Assembly: GCF_038008685.1 (NCBI RefSeq)
Contig: NZ_JBBOZQ010000001.1
Span: 372,001 to 436,000 of the forward strand
Reading direction: 5' to 3'
From: Lysinibacillus sp. FSL W8-0992
Lineage (GTDB): Bacteria; Bacillota; Bacilli; Bacillales_A; Planococcaceae
Length of the DNA: 64,000 nucleotides
Shown: positions 52,584 through 61,955 of the stretch, one piece after another
Position numbering within the stretch: the first letter of the stretch is position 1
Layout of the letters: the number at the start of each line of letters is the position of its first letter
The notes under the pieces: generated by a model
The model's database searches: none
Told to the model about the DNA's origin: nothing
Seen by the model: the letters and a program-made list of their open reading frames with translations, nothing else
Program-made: the position numbers and the translations under genes

Positions 52584-53390
52584 ATGAAACGTGTTGAAAA
52601 TAAAGTAGCACTTGTTACTGGCGGAGCGTCAGGAATCGGTTTATCAGCAGCAACTTTGTTAGCGAAAGAAGGAGCAAAAGTTGTTATTGCTGACTATAAT
52701 CTTGAAGGGGCAAAAGAGATTGCTGCAGCATTAGTAAAAGAAGGCTATGAAGCAGCTGCAGTATTTTTAGATGCTGGCGATGCTGATTCAATCAAAGCAG
52801 CAGTAGAATTCACTGTTGAGCAATTCGGTTCTTTAACAGTACTATATAACAATGTAGGTTCAACAAACTTACAAAAAGATTTAGATGTAGTAAACATGGA
52901 TTTAGAAGAATTTGATCGCCTAGTAAATATCAACTTAAAATCAGTATTACTTGGTAGCCGTTTCGCTATTCCACATATGCAAAAAGCTGGTGGTGGTTCT
53001 ATCATTAACACTGCTTCTATGGGTGGATTTGCAAGTGACCAAATTCGTACAGCTTACGGTACAACAAAAGCTGGCGTAGTTCACTTAACTAAATATATTG
53101 CAACTCAATACGGTAAAGATAAAATCCGTTGTAACGCTATAGCACCAGGATTAATTTTAACTCCTGCAGCTAAAAACAATTTACCAAAAGATTTACTAGA
53201 AATTTTCACAAAATATAATGCCCTACCATACAATGGTGAAGCAGATGATATCGGTTACGCAGTAGTATTCTTAGCTTCTGATGAATCTAAATTTATGACT
53301 GGTCAAACTCTTCAAATTGAAGGTGGCCATTACATTGCTAACCCAACAATTGCAGATACAAATGTTTGGGCTTCAAACCAACAAAAATAA
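52584..53390 (+). CDS. Short-chain dehydrogenase/reductase
   Basis: 268 residues: TGGASGIGLSAAT (Rossmann GxxxGxG), a NNVGS block in place of NNAG, Ser at SMGG (~144), and YGTTK (catalytic Tyr-x-x-x-Lys, ~157-161). Acts on a small hydroxy or keto substrate with NAD(P); 3-hydroxybutyrate-type activity is a guess from the neighbouring CoA-transferase. Strong AGGAGG start. Confidence 0.92.
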   Translation: MKRVENKVALVTGGASGIGLSAATLLAKEGAKVVIADYNLEGAKEIAAALVKEGYEAAAVFLDAGDADSIKAAVEFTVEQFGSLTVLYNNVGSTNLQKDLDVVNMDLEEFDRLVNINLKSVLLGSRFAIPHMQKAGGGSIINTASMGGFASDQIRTAYGTTKAGVVHLTKYIATQYGKDKIRCNAIAPGLILTPAAKNNLPKDLLEIFTKYNALPYNGEADDIGYAVVFLASDESKFMTGQTLQIEGGHYIANPTIADTNVWASNQQK

Positions 53391-53417
53391 TAACCTTTTT
53401 AGCTGATTAAAAAGGTT
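53391..53417 (+). terminator. Terminator after the SDR gene
   Basis: AACCTTTTTA...TAAAAAGGTT hairpin right after the stop. Confidence 0.6.
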
Positions 53418-53479
53418 TGAGCGAACAATCAGTATTAAAAGTGTTAGCAAAGATAACGAGACTGCTATTCTCGTTGTCT

Positions 53480-53527
53480 CAGACTGTAGATAAACTCCAA
53501 AGAAATTTGGAAATGTCTACAGTCTTT
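53480..53527 (+). terminator. Second terminator
   Basis: AGACTGTAGA pairs with TCTACAGTCT across 30 bases, then T6. Confidence 0.75.
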
Positions 53528-53539
53528 TTTAATAAATTT

Positions 53540-53746
53540 TTTGAGTGGCTGGCACATCACAAAAATCCCTAGTATAATATTGGCTCCTAAATCGAAAAAT
53601 CCACTTCGCTTTCCGCGGGCACATCGTAAGCCGCAACCCTCGCTATCGCGCGGTCTGTTGCGTCTTACATTGCGTGCGTTCCCGCAGGAGTCTTCGTGGA
53701 TTTTTCCTTGGATAGTTATAGAGGAAATTGTTTGAGTGCCTGGCAC
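53540..53746. repeat. GC-rich palindromic repeat, copy 2
   Basis: Left arm AAATCCACTTCGC...CCGCGGGCACATCGTAAGCC; right arm ...CGTTCCCGCAGGAGTC, CTTCGTGGATTT; then GAGTGCCTGGCAC. Followed directly by copy 3. Confidence 0.88.
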
Positions 53747-53748
53747 TT

Positions 53749-53951
53749 CTCATAACACTTCTCATAAATACTTAGCATCATACTGGCTCCTAAATCAGAA
53801 AAATCCACTTCGCTTTCCGCGGGCACATCTTAAGCCGCAACCCTCTCTATCGCGCGGTTTGTCACGTCTTACGTTCTGTGCTGTTCCCGCAGGAGTCTTC
53901 GTGGATTTTTCCTTGGATAGTTATAGAGGAAATTGTTTGAGTGCCTGGCAC
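53749..53951. repeat. GC-rich palindromic repeat, copy 3
   Basis: A tandem copy of 53540-53746 at a period of ~203-205 bases, with a few changes (TCACGTCTTACG instead of TGCGTCTTAC, TGTTCCCGCAGG). Confidence 0.88.
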
Positions 53952-54587
53952 CTAGGCCTTTTCTAACGCTAATTTGATGCCAAAGCCAATCAGAACTGTT
54001 CCTGTTAAGCCTTCGATTACTGCCTTTGTCATAGGCTTCTTCATAAAAGCACTAATTTTATCTAATAAATATACATAGAAGATGAACCATAAAGCCGTTA
54101 AGGCGGTATAAATAAGTCCCATCAGTAAAAATGGGAAAAATGTGCTGTTTGAGCCATCTACAAATTGTGGTAAGAACGTTAGAAAAAACACTGCTACCTT
54201 TGGGTTTGTCACATTTGTTAAGAAACCTTGTTTAAAGCATGATTGATTCCCATACTTAATGTCAATTTGAGTATCATCATTTACGACTGGCGACTGCGTG
54301 CGAATTGTTTTTAAAGTCCATAATGTCTTCACACCTAAATAGCATAAATACACCGCTCCAACGTATTTTAAAATAGCAAATATATAGGCTGACTTTACAA
54401 TAATTGCAGAGAGTCCGATAACCGCAGCTAATGTATGAATAAATAATCCACAGCATGAGCCAAGTATTGTTTGTAACCCACCCTTTTTATTAACTGTTAA
54501 AGTATTTTTAGTCGCAATCGCAGTATCGGGTCCAGGTAAAATTATTAATAAAATACACATCAATAAAAACATCGGAATATTCTCCAT
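53952..54587 (-). CDS. LysE-family exporter
   Basis: 211 residues, six hydrophobic segments: MLLMCILLIILPGPDTAIAT (the LysE N-terminal PGPD signature), then SCCGLFIHTLAAVIGLSAII. Exports amino acids or similar. Ribosome site GGAGGG. Its stop is directly against repeat copy 3. Confidence 0.9.
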   Translation of the reverse strand: MENIPMFLLMCILLIILPGPDTAIATKNTLTVNKKGGLQTILGSCCGLFIHTLAAVIGLSAIIVKSAYIFAILKYVGAVYLCYLGVKTLWTLKTIRTQSPVVNDDTQIDIKYGNQSCFKQGFLTNVTNPKVAVFFLTFLPQFVDGSNSTFFPFLLMGLIYTALTALWFIFYVYLLDKISAFMKKPMTKAVIEGLTGTVLIGFGIKLALEKA

Positions 54588-54697
54588 GCCGATAGCCCTC
54601 CAATCCGTCTGAAAATTATAAAAATAATTCTACCATACGTAACCTGTCTGAAAAAGATACCACTTAAAAAATTCCCCATATTCTTTACGATTGACAT

Positions 54698-54739
54698 ATA
54701 ACCATAAGGTGTTATATATTCGTAACACCTTGTGGTTAT
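54698..54739 (+). promoter_or_regulatory. Autoregulatory operator over the SRPBCC/arsR promoter
   Basis: ATAACC and GGTTAT end a 42-base inverted repeat (TAAGGTGTTA/TAACACCTT inner arms) that overlaps the promoter TTGACA (54691) - TATATT (54715). An ArsR dimer bound here would shut off the operon. Confidence 0.75.
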
Positions 54740-54764
54740 ATTTTTAAAAAGAGGAGACTATAAA

Positions 54765-55190
54765 ATGCCTGAACAACTACAAAATATTGTTAAAACTGTT
54801 ACACTTAATGCGCCTATCGAGAAGGCATGGGAAACAGTTACAAATGCCGAAAAGCTTGGCTCTTGGTTTATGCCAAATGATTTTAAACCAGTGGAAGGGC
54901 ATGAATTTACACTACAATCTCCATTTGGACCATCGCCGTGTAAAGTTGAAAAAGTTGATGCACCTCATTATGTACGCTTTGCATGGGATACTGATGGATG
55001 GTTTGTCACATTTGAGTTAAAGCAAGCTGGAGAGCAAACAGAATTTACATTAACTCATGGTGGCTGGAAAGAAGCCTCTCATATTATTCCAAAGGCTAAC
55101 ATGCCTGCAGAAGCTGTTCGACAAAATATGGATGGCGGTTGGACAATGCTTGTTGGTAAAAAGTTGAAAGAGATTGTAGAAACAAAATGA
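54765..55190 (+). CDS. SRPBCC (AHSA1-like) protein
   Basis: 141 residues from the ATG at 54765, with AGAGGAG upstream. VKTVTLNAPIEKAWETVTNA, WFMPNDFKPVEGHEFTLQSP and a final NMPAEAVRQNMDGGWTML are the START/AHSA1 fold with a hydrophobic ligand cavity. Overlaps the ArsR gene as ATGA. Confidence 0.9.
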   Translation: MPEQLQNIVKTVTLNAPIEKAWETVTNAEKLGSWFMPNDFKPVEGHEFTLQSPFGPSPCKVEKVDAPHYVRFAWDTDGWFVTFELKQAGEQTEFTLTHGGWKEASHIIPKANMPAEAVRQNMDGGWTMLVGKKLKEIVETK

Positions 55191-55507
55191 CACAGCTGGC
55201 ACAACAGTATGATGTTTTCCAAGCAATTGCTGATCCAACAAGACGTCATGTACTACAACTGCTAGCCGAAAGTGATAAACCAATAGCTGTTATTTCAGAG
55301 CATTTTACGATTAGCAGAACTGCTGTGGTCAAACATCTACACATATTAGAGCAAGCCAAGCTAGTATCAGCCCAAAAGAAGGGCCGAGAAAAAATTTACA
55401 CTTTACACATCGATCGCTTAAAAGAAATTGAAGATTGGTTACAATACTTTCATTTATTTTGGGATAATAAGCTGGCACAATTACAAAACATTATCGAAAA
55501 AGACTAA
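55187..55507 (+). CDS. ArsR-family regulator
   Basis: 106 residues: FQAIADPTRRHVLQLLAESD, ISEHFTISRTAVVKHLHILE and GREKIYTLHIDRLKEIEDWL are the ArsR/SmtB winged helix. It lacks obvious metal-binding Cys, like other ArsR proteins paired with SRPBCC proteins. Probably represses its own operon through the palindrome at 54698. Confidence 0.93.
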   Translation: MTQLAQQYDVFQAIADPTRRHVLQLLAESDKPIAVISEHFTISRTAVVKHLHILEQAKLVSAQKKGREKIYTLHIDRLKEIEDWLQYFHLFWDNKLAQLQNIIEKD

Positions 55508-55531
55508 CAAATTTTTATGGCAGCAGCAAAA

Positions 55532-55577
55532 ATAAGCCGCAACAATTCGCATTAGCAATCGTTGCGGCTTACTTTTC
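55532..55577. terminator. Bidirectional terminator
   Basis: AAGCCGCAAC pairs with GTTGCGGCTT between the convergent arsR and yqhG genes. Confidence 0.8.
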
Positions 55578-56357
55578 TTATCGCATATAAAATAATCCAC
55601 CATTTATAATTTCAATTTTAATTTTTGCATCGTATTGTTCTTCTAAAGCATTTTTCTCCACTTCATAACACTCTGGCTTTTCTTCCACATCTTCATAAAA
55701 ATAGTCTAATACGCGTTGATCTCTTTGCCATCTCTTTTTTGCTTGCTCAGCCCATGTATGATCATCCTGTTGAATAATTGCATCAATAGCTTCATCTAAG
55801 CGTTGAAGCGCCCGTAAAGGCTTAATTATATATTGTACATAAAAAGCATCTTCTGACGGCGTAATATCCCAGTCAATATTACTTATTGTGTCATGAAAAT
55901 TATCATTTATTGCCCCTGTCAGTAAATTAATACCAAAAGAGTACATCATTTCTTTCGTTCGATCGCAACAATACGACACTTTATAATTTACCCCAAGCCA
56001 AGGAGTCAGCATGACTTGCCCTGTACCTGCATCTACTTTTTGAAACATTTGAACAAAAGCTCCTAGCTCTCTCGTAGCATGAAACAATTGATTTAGCCTT
56101 GGAGAACCAAAATGCACGACCTCCCCCATTATTTTTTCTGACAGTGCACTTTGATCTGTTATAAAGGTAACTTGTGCAGGGTTAGGTTCGCCATTCGTTG
56201 CTTCTACGTATTGCCAGTAAAAGGGGCGATTCATAATTCTTTTATCAATAGCAATCGTTAATTGTACTGTTAGGTAATGGTCACCATCACCTACCATATC
56301 GCATTCATTTTCTAAAAAAAATTGTCGTAAATAGCTGTGAACCTGTTGTGGATACAT
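55578..56357 (-). CDS. yqhG: YqhG family protein
   Basis: 259 residues: MYPQQVHSYLRQFFLENECD, LTVQLTIAIDKRIMNRPFYW and GAINDNFHDTISNIDWDITP follow the B. subtilis YqhG pattern. Unknown function; paired with YqhH as in B. subtilis. Confidence 0.85.
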   Translation of the reverse strand: MYPQQVHSYLRQFFLENECDMVGDGDHYLTVQLTIAIDKRIMNRPFYWQYVEATNGEPNPAQVTFITDQSALSEKIMGEVVHFGSPRLNQLFHATRELGAFVQMFQKVDAGTGQVMLTPWLGVNYKVSYCCDRTKEMMYSFGINLLTGAINDNFHDTISNIDWDITPSEDAFYVQYIIKPLRALQRLDEAIDAIIQQDDHTWAEQAKKRWQRDQRVLDYFYEDVEEKPECYEVEKNALEEQYDAKIKIEIINGGLFYMR

Positions 56358-56398
56358 GCCCCTCTCCCCTTACAATATCAATTACACCTGATGGCGTC

Positions 56399-57907
56399 TT
56401 AAACAGATTTTTTGAAATTCGTTAAGATTGCATCTAGATCTCCTACTACCTTTTCAAAGACATCAATTTTTGTATGCAGTAATGCCAAAATATCCTTTTC
56501 AATCGTATCTTCTACAGCAAGATTATAAATATGAACATCATGTTCTTGTCCTAAACGGTGAACACGCCCTATGCGTTGCTCAAGCTTCATTGGATTCCAA
56601 GGCAAATCGTAGTTAATAACATGATGGCAAAATTGAAGGTTGATCCCTTCTCCCCCTGCCTCTGTTGCTATCAATACTTGAGCTTTTTCCTTAAATATAT
56701 GCTTCATGTAATCACGCTTGTTTTTATTGAACTTACCATTAAACAAAACACTCGTAATACCATGAGAATGTAAATACCATTGTAAATAAATTTGAGTTGC
56801 ACGATATTCAGTAAAAATAATGACTTTGTCTTTAGCCTGTTCAATAATTTCAAGCGTCTTCTCAGCCTTAGAATTCACTTCTAAAGCCATAACCTTTGCA
56901 AGAATTGCTTCTAGCTCATCGCGTTCTGAACTATTTTCTAGCATTTTAGACAACGTTAAAGCCGTTGCCTCTTTGCTACTACACATTTCTTTTTGCAAAG
57001 TAATTAATGAAAAGGAACCTGTAGACGTAAGCGAACCAAGTAAATGATAAACTTCCATTTCCTCAGGGCTAAAATGGATAGGGACAATTTGAACACGTCT
57101 ATTGGTCCACTCAATGCCTGTGTCCTCTCTTCGATTTCTTACCATCACTTGGTTGACTAGTTCTTTTAAATAGTCATCGTGCTGTAAATCGTGCTTGCTT
57201 GCTGAAAACGCAGATTGGAATGTCTCATAATTGCCAAGATGACCTGGCTTCAGTAAAGAAATAAGATAATAAAGCTCAAAAACATCATTTTGAATCGGTG
57301 TAGCCGTTAATAATAAGCAAAACTTCTTCTTTAATCCTTGCACAAATTCATAAATTTGTGTTTTATGGTTTTTTAATTTATGTGCCTCGTCAATAATAAT
57401 CATGTCATAATTTTGCGCATAAATTAGTTCTTTATGTGGACTTTTTTTTGCCGTATCCATGCTCATAATAACAATATCGTAACGCTCAATCGGGCAATTT
57501 TTTTTATACGCTACAGCTGGAATATGAAATTTTTGATTCAATTCTTCAATCCATTGATTGATAAGAGAAGCTGGTGCTAAAATCAGAGCTTTTTTCACAA
57601 GCCCTCGTATCATGTATTCCTTTAGAATTAAGCCAGCTTCAATTGTTTTACCAAGCCCCACCTCATCTGCAAGTATCGCTTTCCCATTCATTCGTTCTAT
57701 CACGGTTTGCGCTGCTTCTAGCTGATGGGCAAGTGGTGTTAGCTTCGGTAAAACTTTAGGTGCTTGTAAACCAGTAAATTCCGGAATTAAATTCATTTTC
57801 ACAATTTCATAGTTCATTTTGTACAAAGTCCAACTTTGCCATTTTTCATGATTTTCTAGCCTATTAATAAAGCCTTCTTGCCAATCGGACGACCTCTCCA
57901 CGATCAT
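56399..57907 (-). CDS. yqhH: SNF2-type helicase YqhH
   Basis: About 502 residues from ATG 57907. Walker A ADEVGLGKTIEAGL (~80-93), DEAH box (MIIIDEAHKLKNH) and C-terminal helicase motifs VIIFTEYRATQIYLQW and GGEGINLQFCHHVINYDLPW through QRIGRVHRLGQ (motif VI). A Swi2/Snf2-like ATPase that moves on DNA without strand separation; its client is unknown. The adjacent yqhG is coregulated. Confidence 0.92.
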   Translation of the reverse strand: MIVERSSDWQEGFINRLENHEKWQSWTLYKMNYEIVKMNLIPEFTGLQAPKVLPKLTPLAHQLEAAQTVIERMNGKAILADEVGLGKTIEAGLILKEYMIRGLVKKALILAPASLINQWIEELNQKFHIPAVAYKKNCPIERYDIVIMSMDTAKKSPHKELIYAQNYDMIIIDEAHKLKNHKTQIYEFVQGLKKKFCLLLTATPIQNDVFELYYLISLLKPGHLGNYETFQSAFSASKHDLQHDDYLKELVNQVMVRNRREDTGIEWTNRRVQIVPIHFSPEEMEVYHLLGSLTSTGSFSLITLQKEMCSSKEATALTLSKMLENSSERDELEAILAKVMALEVNSKAEKTLEIIEQAKDKVIIFTEYRATQIYLQWYLHSHGITSVLFNGKFNKNKRDYMKHIFKEKAQVLIATEAGGEGINLQFCHHVINYDLPWNPMKLEQRIGRVHRLGQEHDVHIYNLAVEDTIEKDILALLHTKIDVFEKVVGDLDAILTNFKKSV

Positions 57908-58167
57908 GATCATCACCTCATGCTATTATTTCTAAATTAGGTTGTCCAAAAAAGAAAAAGCTATGTTAGATTTTGCTCATGTAAAAATATACATATTTTA
58001 AGTGATATGCAGATGACTTCTAATGTTCAAAATAATTTAACCCTAGAAATAATTTCGTGGCATTGTTCTTTTACTATTTTTATGGTTTAAACGAAGCATA
58101 ATAATATAGCACTCACCACAGCTTTTTTTGAAAAGATTTTTGAATTTAAATAGCTTTAAATCACACA
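57908..58167. other. Intergenic region upstream of yqhH
   Basis: About 260 AT-rich bases. B. subtilis has the glycine riboswitch and gcvT here; neither is seen. No gene recognised. Confidence 0.5.
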
Positions 58168-58198
58168 AAAAAAGAGAAGGCTTATATGCCCTCTCTTC
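58168..58198 (-). terminator. Terminator of the cyclase operon
   Basis: Minus strand AAGAGAGGGC-ATATAA-GCCTTCTCTT followed by T7. Confidence 0.85.
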
Positions 58199-58210
58199 CT
58201 GTTATTAACA

Positions 58211-58891
58211 TTACTTCACATATGCGACAGCTCTTACTGGCGATGCAGTGGAGTTTTTCAATTTAAGCGGCAGTGCCATAAAAGTAAAACGGTCATTTAA
58301 AGGTAGCTGTTCAAGGTTGACTAGGTTTTCTACTATATAAATAGGAACACTTAGCAGCTTTAGATGCACTTCGCGTTTCATATTGTCATGAACATCTATA
58401 TTCGCTAAATCAAGACCAATGCATTTTACTTGTTTTTCGAATAACCAATCTCCTGCACAAGTAGCAAAAGCGTGCTCTTCAAAAAAGTCCCCTTGTCCCC
58501 ACTTTGCAGTGCGTGTTCGTACTAAGACAATATCACCTTGCTGTACAGTAATTCCTTGTCTTTGCTCAGCTAGCGAAAGCATCTCAGCTGTAACAGGTTC
58601 AAACGGATCTTTGAAAGAGGATACATCAAGTAAGACAGCATCCCCATAAGTTTTTGTTAAATCCATTTCAGCCGTAGATTCCCCACCTCTTATAAAGTGA
58701 AGTGGTGCGTCAATATGTGTCCCGCTATGATCGGACATACGTAAAAAGCGAGATTCAAATCCTTCACATGGTGCTACGTAACGATGACCGGAATTATCAA
58801 AAGTGGATTCTTCTTGTATAGCAATCGGTGGATGTGATGTATAAGAAACTAAGCCATCATAAATTTCTAGTGTTAAATCAATAATTTTCAT
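58211..58891 (-). CDS. Cyclase-family (kynurenine formamidase-like) hydrolase
   Basis: 226 residues: SDHSGTHIDAPLHF is the HxGTHxD metal motif at ~54-67, and LDLANIDVHDNMKREVH follows. The family hydrolyses cyclic amides or formamides. Last gene of a four-gene operon; ADH ends directly before it. Confidence 0.88.
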   Translation of the reverse strand: MKIIDLTLEIYDGLVSYTSHPPIAIQEESTFDNSGHRYVAPCEGFESRFLRMSDHSGTHIDAPLHFIRGGESTAEMDLTKTYGDAVLLDVSSFKDPFEPVTAEMLSLAEQRQGITVQQGDIVLVRTRTAKWGQGDFFEEHAFATCAGDWLFEKQVKCIGLDLANIDVHDNMKREVHLKLLSVPIYIVENLVNLEQLPLNDRFTFMALPLKLKNSTASPVRAVAYVK

Positions 58892-59962
58892 TTATTTTTC
58901 CTCCTTAAAATGAATCACAACTTTTCCATTTACTTTATTAAGCGCACTTTCAAAACCTTGAAGACTATTTTTAAATGAAACCGTATGTGCGATTAACTTA
59001 TTAAATGGATATTTTGCATCCGCAGCCATTTGTAAAACCGCTTCATAATTAGCCTGTGTAATGCCGTAACTGCCTTTAATCATTATTTCACCACGGACAA
59101 TTTGATCCATTGGAACAGCAAACTCTGCAGAATTGATGCCGACTAATACAAGCTGTCCACCTCGTTTAAGTAAACGAATAGCTTCTTTCGGAATAGATGG
59201 ATGACCAGAGCAGTCAATGATTGCATCATAGCCTGAAAAATTATCGTGTATTAGTTCCTCTGTAGCAACAAACGTTGCATGTACACCTATCTCTTTAGCT
59301 AACTGCAAACGACTTTGATCTTGTAGGACTCCTAGCATATGTGTTTCTTCATTACCTGCCCCTACTAAGATTGCAGCTACCCCTAATCCTATTGGTCCTG
59401 GCCCAATTACTAAAATAGACTTTTTCTTGTAATCAGCTACTTTTAAAACTGCCGTATAACTAACTGCTAAAGCTTCTGAAATAGCTGCCACTTCATCACT
59501 CACTGCGTCGTCAATTACAATAATATTATTCACATCGACTACCATATACTGTGCCATGCCACCAGCCTCTCGAAATCCATATCGAAGAGCCTCAGTCGGT
59601 GTTTTTATCAATTTATAATCATTAAAATCACAGCAATTCGTTTCGCCACGTTGACAATAATCACATACACCACAACTTTTATATGGGTTAATAACCACTC
59701 TTTTATTTAAAAGTGCTTGATCACCAGCTGTCCCCATAGCTACTACTGTTCCAGTTACTTCATGCCCGAGCACAAGTGGGTAAGTGACCCAATCGTAGCC
59801 ACCATGTCCGTCATACATATGCAAGTCGCTCCCACAAATACCCACTGCACCTACTTTTAGTAAACATTCATTACTATTTAACTCCGGAACAGAATAGGTT
59901 TTAAACTGAACATCCTTTTTCTTTGTTGAACACTTTACTAATGCTTGATATTCCATCGCCAT
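58892..59962 (-). CDS. Zinc-dependent alcohol dehydrogenase
   Basis: About 356 residues. GICGSDLHMYDGHGGYDW with GHEVTGTVV (catalytic zinc), four-Cys structural zinc set (SCGVCDYCQRGETNCCDF), and VIGPGPIGLGVAAILVGAGN (NAD site). Threonine/sorbitol/2,3-butanediol dehydrogenase type. ATG 59962 has AGGAG 5 bases upstream. Confidence 0.92.
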   Translation of the reverse strand: MAMEYQALVKCSTKKKDVQFKTYSVPELNSNECLLKVGAVGICGSDLHMYDGHGGYDWVTYPLVLGHEVTGTVVAMGTAGDQALLNKRVVINPYKSCGVCDYCQRGETNCCDFNDYKLIKTPTEALRYGFREAGGMAQYMVVDVNNIIVIDDAVSDEVAAISEALAVSYTAVLKVADYKKKSILVIGPGPIGLGVAAILVGAGNEETHMLGVLQDQSRLQLAKEIGVHATFVATEELIHDNFSGYDAIIDCSGHPSIPKEAIRLLKRGGQLVLVGINSAEFAVPMDQIVRGEIMIKGSYGITQANYEAVLQMAADAKYPFNKLIAHTVSFKNSLQGFESALNKVNGKVVIHFKEEK

Positions 59963-60009
59963 ATCTACTCCTATTCTCATTTCAAATTTGCTGCCTTTAT
60001 ATTGAATCT

Positions 60010-60873
60010 CTACTGAACCAACTTAATAATATCTATTAGTGTCTTTTCTTTTTGCGCTAAATATTGTTGTTTATCAATGGATGACCAATCGTAAAAGCCT
60101 TGATTGGTTTTCATACCATATTGTTTAGCTTCTATTTTCGCATGATGTATCGCAAGTGGTTTCGTACCATTCTCTAAAGTTGGATATACATGTTCGACAA
60201 TGGCATAATGTGTATCTAAACCATTTATATCCCGTTGCTCAAGTGGCCCAGTATTAGCTAATCGTACACCTAGGCTCATTTTAGCAATAAAGTCCAACTC
60301 TTCAGCCGTCACAATTCCCTTCTCAACTAAAGACATCGCTTCTCTTGCCAGTGCACTTTGTAATCTGTTTGCTACAAAGCCTTCAATTTCCCGTTTCAAT
60401 AAGATAGGCTTTTTACAAACACTTTGTAAAAATTCCATAGTCGCATTTGCTCGTTCCTGTGATGTAAAAGTGCTAGGAACTACTTCTATTAAAGGGGTAA
60501 TATGTGCGGGAGAAAAGAAATGTGTCCCGATTAAGCGTTCTTTGTGCAACATTTTTACCGCAATATCGCTAATTAGATAACTTGAAGTATTGGTACAAAA
60601 CGTAACTTCTTTTTCATAAAATGAATCCAGTTGTTCGAATAAAGCTTGTTTAGCTTGCAAATTTTCAACAATCGCCTCAAAGACAAATGTTAAACCATCA
60701 ATTTGTTCTAGTTGCTGTAAAAAAGTAATTTGTTGTAAATCTGATTCTTGCTTTAATTGCTGTAATCTTTCTATATTAGGCTCATATAAATAGACATTTA
60801 CGTTATATTGGTTAAAATATTTCGCGATAGCCGAGCCCATAAAGCCCCCGCCTATTATTAGTACTTTTTGCAT
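60010..60873 (-). CDS. 3-hydroxyacyl-CoA (or carnitine) dehydrogenase-like
   Basis: 287 residues from ATG 60873, with AGGAG upstream. IIGGGFMGSAIAKYFNQYNV NAD fold, CTNTSSYLISDIAVKMLHKE and HFFSPAHITPLIEVVPS active-site block, and ANRLQSALAREAMSLVEKGI. The 3-hydroxyacyl-CoA/L-carnitine dehydrogenase family oxidises a beta-hydroxy group; the substrate is not settled. Confidence 0.9.
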   Translation of the reverse strand: MQKVLIIGGGFMGSAIAKYFNQYNVNVYLYEPNIERLQQLKQESDLQQITFLQQLEQIDGLTFVFEAIVENLQAKQALFEQLDSFYEKEVTFCTNTSSYLISDIAVKMLHKERLIGTHFFSPAHITPLIEVVPSTFTSQERANATMEFLQSVCKKPILLKREIEGFVANRLQSALAREAMSLVEKGIVTAEELDFIAKMSLGVRLANTGPLEQRDINGLDTHYAIVEHVYPTLENGTKPLAIHHAKIEAKQYGMKTNQGFYDWSSIDKQQYLAQKEKTLIDIIKLVQ

Positions 60874-60889
60874 TTTTAGTTCTCCTTCT

Positions 60890-61519
60890 TTAAGCTTTAC
60901 TATCCTCATCATTCCAAATTACTTGTATTCCTACTGCATAAATACATAATGCTTTCACCTCGGCTAAAACATCAACACTCGCACCAAGTGAAATGGCATT
61001 ACCTTTATGAATCAGAATGCCTTTTTCATAGGCATCACAAACGTTTATAGCATACAGTAATAATTCCTTCAGTAATCTGGACACCGACCCATCTCGTAAA
61101 GAAGTTGTTCGCAAGTTGCTATATTTTAATAAAGTATCCGGTGCATAATCTACTAAATATTGAATCCAAGTAGGTAATACATCAAACTCACCTTGATAAT
61201 AATCAATACATTCCTGCTGTGAGGAAAATGTATCAACCTCTTTCCCCATCTCAATGGCCTGTGCGTCTCCTGATAGTTGAATCGCGTAAGAAATAGCTTC
61301 TATCCCAGATAACCAAGTAGGAATACCTCTAGAAATAATGGCTGATGCAATTAGTTCTGCAATTTCTGCGACAGTATTGCTCGCTTCAACTGCTTGCTTT
61401 ACGAAATAAAGCATTTGTTTTTCCTCACGTCGTGCTGCAAATAATCCTACAAGTAACAATGTTTTTTCTTTTTTTGTTAAAGCACCTTCTGTTAGAAGTG
61501 CTTGATACATGCTGGACAT
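60890..61519 (-). CDS. Carboxymuconolactone decarboxylase-like protein
   Basis: 209 residues, apparently two CMD-like halves: TKKEKTLLLVGLFAARREEK (first), and SRLLKELLLYAINVCDAYEK (second). The CxxC pair of AhpD-like members is absent. Strong GAGGAGG start; first gene of the operon. Enzyme activity is inferred only. Confidence 0.75.
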   Translation of the reverse strand: MSSMYQALLTEGALTKKEKTLLLVGLFAARREEKQMLYFVKQAVEASNTVAEIAELIASAIISRGIPTWLSGIEAISYAIQLSGDAQAIEMGKEVDTFSSQQECIDYYQGEFDVLPTWIQYLVDYAPDTLLKYSNLRTTSLRDGSVSRLLKELLLYAINVCDAYEKGILIHKGNAISLGASVDVLAEVKALCIYAVGIQVIWNDEDSKA

Positions 61520-61560
61520 TTAATATTTCCTCCTCAGGTTAGGGCTATTTGACATATGTT

Positions 61561-61670
61561 GCTGTCTGCGGGCACACCGTAAGCCGCAACCCTCGCTACG
61601 CGCGGTCTGTTGCGTCTTACGTTTTGTGCGTTCCCGCAGGAGTCACCGCCTTCGCTACCATTAACTAGTG
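61561..61670. repeat. GC-rich palindromic repeat, copy 4
   Basis: GCGGGCACACCGTAAGCCGC...GTTGCGTCTTAC...CGTTCCCGCAGGAGTC; shares the ACCATTAACTAGT tail with copy 1. Confidence 0.85.
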
Positions 61671-61832
61671 CTATCTGCAAATTTTTATCTATGGCAAAAG
61701 AAAGAATAGCTAGGTTCTTCTTCATAATTAATAGTAAAAATTCACGAACATCTTTACTTCTATTATAAAAAATTATAGTTTTCCCATGTGTCGTTGCTGT
61801 CCGCTACGGCGGGCGCTTTCCGCGGGTTTTTC

Positions 61833-61955
61833 GGCGATTCACGTGCTTCCATCGACGATTTCCACTTTCTTTCTGGCGATTCACATGCTTCTATCGGCGA
61901 TTTCCACTGTTTTTCCGGCGATTCACGGGCTTTCATCGGCGATTCATAACCTTCT
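61833..61955. repeat. 42-base tandem repeat
   Basis: GGCGATT occurs at 61833, 61875 and 61917: three units of exactly 42 bases, each with a second GGCGATT or CGACGATT after ~20 bases. A partial palindromic-repeat arm precedes it (61789-61830). Confidence 0.85.

Noticed and set aside
53465..53966. Open frames in the palindromic repeats
   Set aside because: They run through the repeat arms in both strands and lack binding sites; the repeats recur as non-coding DNA.
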